This document shows, piece after piece, positions 61,807 to 64,000 of a DNA stretch of 64,000 nucleotides. Within the stretch, counting starts at the first letter, position 1. Every line of letters begins with the position of its first letter. This DNA is from Ancylothrix sp036704045. GTDB lineage: Bacteria; Cyanobacteriota; Cyanobacteriia; Cyanobacteriales; Oscillatoriaceae. The stretch lies in NCBI GenBank assembly GCA_036704045.1, contig DATNQM010000022.1:558001-622000 (forward strand), given 5' to 3'. The notes beneath the pieces are model-generated. The model made no database searches. It saw only the letters and a list, made by a program, of their open reading frames with translations, and had not been told where the DNA came from. A program made the translations under genes and the position numbers.

Positions 61807-64000
61807 CTAGCGGTCTGTGGTGTCTACGCGGAAACGTTCTACAGAGGTGAGCAAGTCGCGGGCGACTCCTACCAGGTTTTGCAAAGCTCCTGAAACTCTT
61901 TGGGCTTCTTGGGAAGTTTCTTGAGCCGTGAGTTCGACGGCCTGCATAACTTGGGCTACAGCGCGGGAAGTTTCAGTTTGTTCGACAGTATCGGCCGTGA
62001 TGGAACGCACCAAAACATCGATCCGCTGAGCCACTTGGATGATTTCCTCAAGAGAGCGTTTGGCTTGTTCGGCCAATCGTGTGCCTTCAATAACTTGCTG
62101 AGTGCCTTCTTCCATTGCGGTCATTACTTGGCCGGTTTCACTCTGAATCTGCATCACGATTTGCTCAATTTCTTTAAGAGCTTTGGCAGAACGGTCGGCA
62201 AGCTGGCGAACTTCATCGGCAACAATAGCGAAGCCTCGACCGGCCTCACCAGCACGGGCAGCTTCAATACTAGCGTTGAGAGCTAACAAGTTGGTACGGG
62301 AAGCGATTTGAGAAATCAAAGCAACTATTTTAGAAATTTCTTGAGAAGATTCAGCTAATCGCTTGACTTTTCTCGTTGTTTCTGCTACTGTTTCTCGAAT
62401 TTCTAAAATACCGGCTACGGTTTGTTCCACAGCTTCGCCGCCTTTAATAGCGGTAGCTGAAGCAAGACGGGCCACATCTTCAGCTTCTCTTGCACTGTCT
62501 GCAACGCGCTGAATACTGTCTGTCATCACCTGCACCGAGTTCAGGGTAGCAGCCAGTTCTTCGGCTTGGCGTAAAGCATCGGAAGCTAAACTGCGAGCAA
62601 AAGATTCGCTATCGGCGGAGCCTTTGGTAACTTGGCGGGCGGCGAGTTTCACCTGCATAACGATTTCCCGCAGGTTTTGGATAGTGAGGTTAAACGAGTC
62701 GGCGACGGCTCCGAGAACGTCAGCGGTAACTTCGGCTTGAACGGTAAGATCACCTCTGGCTGCTCCTTCTACGTCGTCTAGGAGGCGGATAACTTGCCTT
62801 TGTAGGTCTTCTTTGGCTTGTTCTTGTTCTTCGGCTTTGCGTTGGGCTTCGCTGGTTGTAGTGAAGATAATTCGGGCCATCGAATTAAATTTTGTCGCCA
62901 ATGCGCCAAATTCATCTTCGGAAAGTACGGTGGCGCGAGCGCCTAAGTTCCCTTGAGAAACTGCGTCAAATTGCGCTTGCAGGTCATCGGTAGAACGTTT
63001 AATCTGCCGGGAAGTTAGTTGTCCAATTCCTAGGGTAGTTAGTCCAGAGGCAATCCCAGCCGCTAGGGACATAGCAGCATTTTTTAGCTGGGGCATGGGG
63101 TAAAGCATGGCCGAGGAGTAACTAACGGCGGCGGTGGCAATCATGGCGACGGCGGCGCCGGTGAGAGATGTCCACAGTTGTTTGGTAGGTAGGGGTGCAT
63201 TTTCAAAAAATGCTAACCAGCCCTGTTCATGGGTAACAGTTGGTTCTACCGATTGATCCGGTTGGGCGAAGGTGGGGACTGGTTCGCTTGTACCGGCAAT
63301 ACTAAAGATTTCATCATCCCGAATTAATGAGCCGTCGGTTAGGTCACTATTAAAACCAGAGCTTTTACTTGGTCGGGGTGTGGGCAGGCTTTTAGAGTTA
63401 AAACCGAAACCGACTGGGGAAGGGCTGGTGGCGCCGGTGGAGTCTTCTGACAGGTCAAAATCGGGAATCATCCCGCCATAGTCATCAAAATCTTCAAATT
63501 CATCTAGGTATTCAAAGCTGCCTCCGCTCGCTCCTTTTTCATTATTTGGACTTGTTAAAAATTCGCTACTCAGGGAGGAGTCATTAAACGGATCGTCTTC
63601 GTATTCTCCGCTTGGCCAAGGCTCAAACTCTCTACTATGTCTTCGGTTGCCGTTGTTATAGCCGTTGGTGTTTTGAGTTGGGGTATAAGTTGCTCCCAAG
63701 GCTTGGTAGCCGTTGCTGGTTCCGTTATCGCTGTTGTTGTGCAAGTCCGAATTAGTTTCGGCAAAGTAGTCTACACCGGCCGCTTGCATTTTTTCTGCTC
63801 CCATTAACAGGGTCGCATCTTCTGAAAAGGGTGTGTTTTTACTTGGGAAACGCTTGGCTGACTCGGAGCTACTAACTTGTTCTTGCAATAAAGACGCAGT
63901 TGTTGCATCTGTTGAGTCAATGGAATCAAGGTCACTGGCAAAAGGGTCTGAAAAGTCTGTGTTGCTGTCTCTAGCCTGTGACCACTCACTTTCAACATTT
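61807..64000 (-). CDS. Methyl-accepting chemotaxis protein (PilJ/HmpD-like), 5' end beyond window
   Basis: The frame is open to the right edge, so the gene is partial. A TTG at 63888 would give 693 residues, but the coding pattern (SDPFASDLDSIDS) continues upstream, so the real start lies outside. A long acidic, Asn/Ser-rich cytoplasmic N-terminus precedes two transmembrane helices close together (LTGAAVAMIATAAVSY and AAMSLAAGIASGLTTLGIG) with almost no periplasmic loop. Two HAMP-like segments and the signalling hairpin follow (ISQIASRTNLLALNASIEAARAGEAGRGFAIVADEVRQLA). With no sensory loop it resembles PilJ/HmpD receptors of the type IV pilus system. It is followed by the CheA-type gene, so this is the end of a pil/hmp chemotaxis-like operon. 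Confidence 0.92.
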   Translation of the reverse strand, partial: NVESEWSQARDSNTDFSDPFASDLDSIDSTDATTASLLQEQVSSSESAKRFPSKNTPFSEDATLLMGAEKMQAAGVDYFAETNSDLHNNSDNGTSNGYQALGATYTPTQNTNGYNNGNRRHSREFEPWPSGEYEDDPFNDSSLSSEFLTSPNNEKGASGGSFEYLDEFEDFDDYGGMIPDFDLSEDSTGATSPSPVGFGFNSKSLPTPRPSKSSGFNSDLTDGSLIRDDEIFSIAGTSEPVPTFAQPDQSVEPTVTHEQGWLAFFENAPLPTKQLWTSLTGAAVAMIATAAVSYSSAMLYPMPQLKNAAMSLAAGIASGLTTLGIGQLTSRQIKRSTDDLQAQFDAVSQGNLGARATVLSEDEFGALATKFNSMARIIFTTTSEAQRKAEEQEQAKEDLQRQVIRLLDDVEGAARGDLTVQAEVTADVLGAVADSFNLTIQNLREIVMQVKLAARQVTKGSADSESFARSLASDALRQAEELAATLNSVQVMTDSIQRVADSAREAEDVARLASATAIKGGEAVEQTVAGILEIRETVAETTRKVKRLAESSQEISKIVALISQIASRTNLLALNASIEAARAGEAGRGFAIVADEVRQLADRSAKALKEIEQIVMQIQSETGQVMTAMEEGTQQVIEGTRLAEQAKRSLEEIIQVAQRIDVLVRSITADTVEQTETSRAVAQVMQAVELTAQETSQEAQRVSGALQNLVGVARDLLTSVERFRVDTTDR

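Noticed and set aside
1..64000. Insertion sequence, prophage or integrative element
   Set aside because: I found no transposase, integrase or phage structural gene and no long terminal inverted repeats. The synteny of the rpo and his/rps genes is undisturbed.

Overview
This window comes from a cyanobacterial chromosome, most likely a filamentous one of the Oscillatoria/Phormidium/Microcoleus type. Four things show this. RNA polymerase beta' is split into rpoC1 and rpoC2, in the order hisD / rpsT-tatD-rpoB-rpoC1-rpoC2. There is a CrtD-type carotenoid desaturase and a PsbP-like (CyanoP) lipoprotein. The regulators include Rre1/Ycf29 and InrS types. Large multidomain signalling and surface proteins are also present. 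The genus is inference. I saw no rRNA, tRNA, CRISPR array, transposase or prophage gene.

Layout. 0-7 kb: an exported WD40 propeller, an M16 peptidase, crtD, aroC and a stand-alone metallo-beta-lactamase-fold hydrolase. 7.5-16.3 kb: a giant RTX/cadherin/FG-GAP surface protein of about 2,678 residues with a 35-fold Asn-Pro linker, followed by a small exported DUF4214 protein. 16.6-17.1 kb: an InrS-like metal sensor. 17.6-30.8 kb: the transcription/translation block rpoC2-rpoC1-rpoB-tatD-rpsT on the minus strand, with hisD divergent. 31-39 kb: a universal stress protein, small conserved proteins (DUF4090, DUF202), two tandem CadD-like transporters, an amino-acid permease divergent from a LysR regulator, and a band-7/prohibitin gene whose start is broken by a homopolymer frameshift. 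39.3-47.9 kb: a tightly packed minus-strand operon encoding an exported TPR-CHAT protease-like protein, a DUF928 protein, a CHASE2 class III nucleotidyl cyclase and an MscS-type channel with a cyclic-nucleotide-binding domain, with a FecR-domain protein divergent from it. 48.2-56.5 kb: a gamma-glutamylcyclotransferase-like protein, a NarL-type regulator facing a PAS/GAF histidine kinase, a small membrane protein, Maf, CyanoP, Rre1 and a family 2 glycosyltransferase. 56.7-64 kb: a CheA-type hybrid kinase and a PilJ/HmpD-like chemoreceptor that runs off the right edge, probably part of a type IV pilus motility array.

The most interesting candidate system is the 39.3-46.6 kb operon. A sensor cyclase overlaps by 4 bp the gene for a channel that should be opened by its product, and both lie in one transcription unit with an exported CHAT protein. 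The purine-recognition residues of the cyclase (Glu489/Gly563) and the Arg-Thr of the channel's binding cassette point to cGMP rather than cAMP. Other points of interest are the A10 frameshift at the prohibitin start, the (NP)35 hexanucleotide repeat, mosaic base composition inside the giant gene, sign flips of strand skew (even inside rpoB), frequent GCCGGY/RCCGGC motifs, and a string of short LxxLF motifs in the linker of the CheA protein.
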